Assembly (NCBI GenBank): GCA_934718155.1 | Contig: CAKUZF010000031.1 | Location: forward strand, 1-31,502 | Source: an uncultured Parabacteroides sp. | GTDB lineage: Bacteria > Bacteroidota > Bacteroidia > Bacteroidales > Tannerellaceae | Direction of reading: 5' to 3' | Length of the DNA: 31,502 nt | Shown here: positions 31,390 through 31,502 of the stretch, piece by piece | Layout: the number at the start of each line of letters is the position of its first letter | How positions within the stretch are numbered: position 1 is the first letter of the stretch | Program-made: the position numbers and the translations under genes | Notes under the pieces: model-generated | Databases searched by the model: none | Told to the model about the DNA's origin: nothing | The model's input: the letters and a program-made list of their open reading frames with translations, nothing else

Positions 31390-31502
31390 ATTTATCGCCG
31401 CTGAGCTGGCATATCTGTATTATTATTTATCCATGCGTATTTATATACAATACTTCGGTAAATTTTCACCTAGCTTTTAAGAGTTAAACATAGAGTCGGC
31501 TA

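Noticed and set aside
31052..31480. 142-codon open frame across array 2
   Set aside because: It runs through the 22-bp repeats, so its repeated peptide pattern (NLKRRATKF) comes from the DNA period. It has no family resemblance and lies over the acpP promoter side.

Overview
The window looks like chromosomal DNA from a member of the Bacteroidales, possibly close to Parabacteroides/Tannerellaceae. The genus is inference. The support is Bacteroidetes-type promoters (TTG, about 20 nt, TAnnTTTG) at many gene starts, and families typical of the phylum: a nucleoside kinase with an N-terminal TGS-like domain, and DUF2851, DUF3575 and DUF4834 proteins. It also carries a bacterial GH3-family protein, an AsnA-type asparagine synthetase and an acpP-fabF-rnc cluster. 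Most of the window is densely packed core genome.

Layout. 1-2071: tRNA-Arg(CCG) on the minus strand with its own promoter and terminator, then asnA-ung on plus. 2087-9136: a minus-strand run in transcription order of nucleoside kinase, SUI1/YciH-like factor, AddA-like helicase-nuclease, psd, pssA and a small DUF4834 protein. A new promoter just after the addA-like stop feeds the phosphatidylethanolamine genes. 9220-12385 (plus): a Na+/phosphate symporter and an S41 lipoprotein protease. 12374-12594: a 22-bp periodic repeat array ending in an intrinsic terminator. 12595-14653 (minus): a MntA-HepT toxin-antitoxin pair followed by a DUF3575-type outer-membrane protein. 14654-15355: no convincing protein gene, but a strongly structured minus-strand RNA with its own promoter and terminator. 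15356-23122 (plus): TerB/DnaJ protein, anaerobic ribonucleotide reductase nrdD-nrdG, DUF2851, an Ig-like lipoprotein and a DUF3108 protein. 23144-25036 (minus): cysS and a PaaI-like thioesterase. 25142-28580: PAP2 phosphatase (+), GH3 protein (-), phosphofructokinase (+). 28564-30951 (minus): acpP-fabF-rnc. 30952-31502: acpP promoter region, then a second 22-bp periodic array.

How the genes fit together. psd and pssA complete phosphatidylethanolamine synthesis from CDP-diacylglycerol. acpP and fabF supply acyl chains. nrdD and nrdG make deoxynucleotides without oxygen, which fits an anaerobe. ung and the AddA-like enzyme are DNA repair functions.

The least explained sequence is non-coding. 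(1) The minus-strand RNA at about 14713-15168 can fold into a long rod with a symmetric 12 x 12 nt internal loop, an architecture like 6S RNA, and has a competing alternative hairpin. (2) Two arrays 19 kb apart share a 22-bp period and a GGGCAACGAAATTT / GCCCGTCG core, and each builds an intrinsic terminator out of opposite-facing units.
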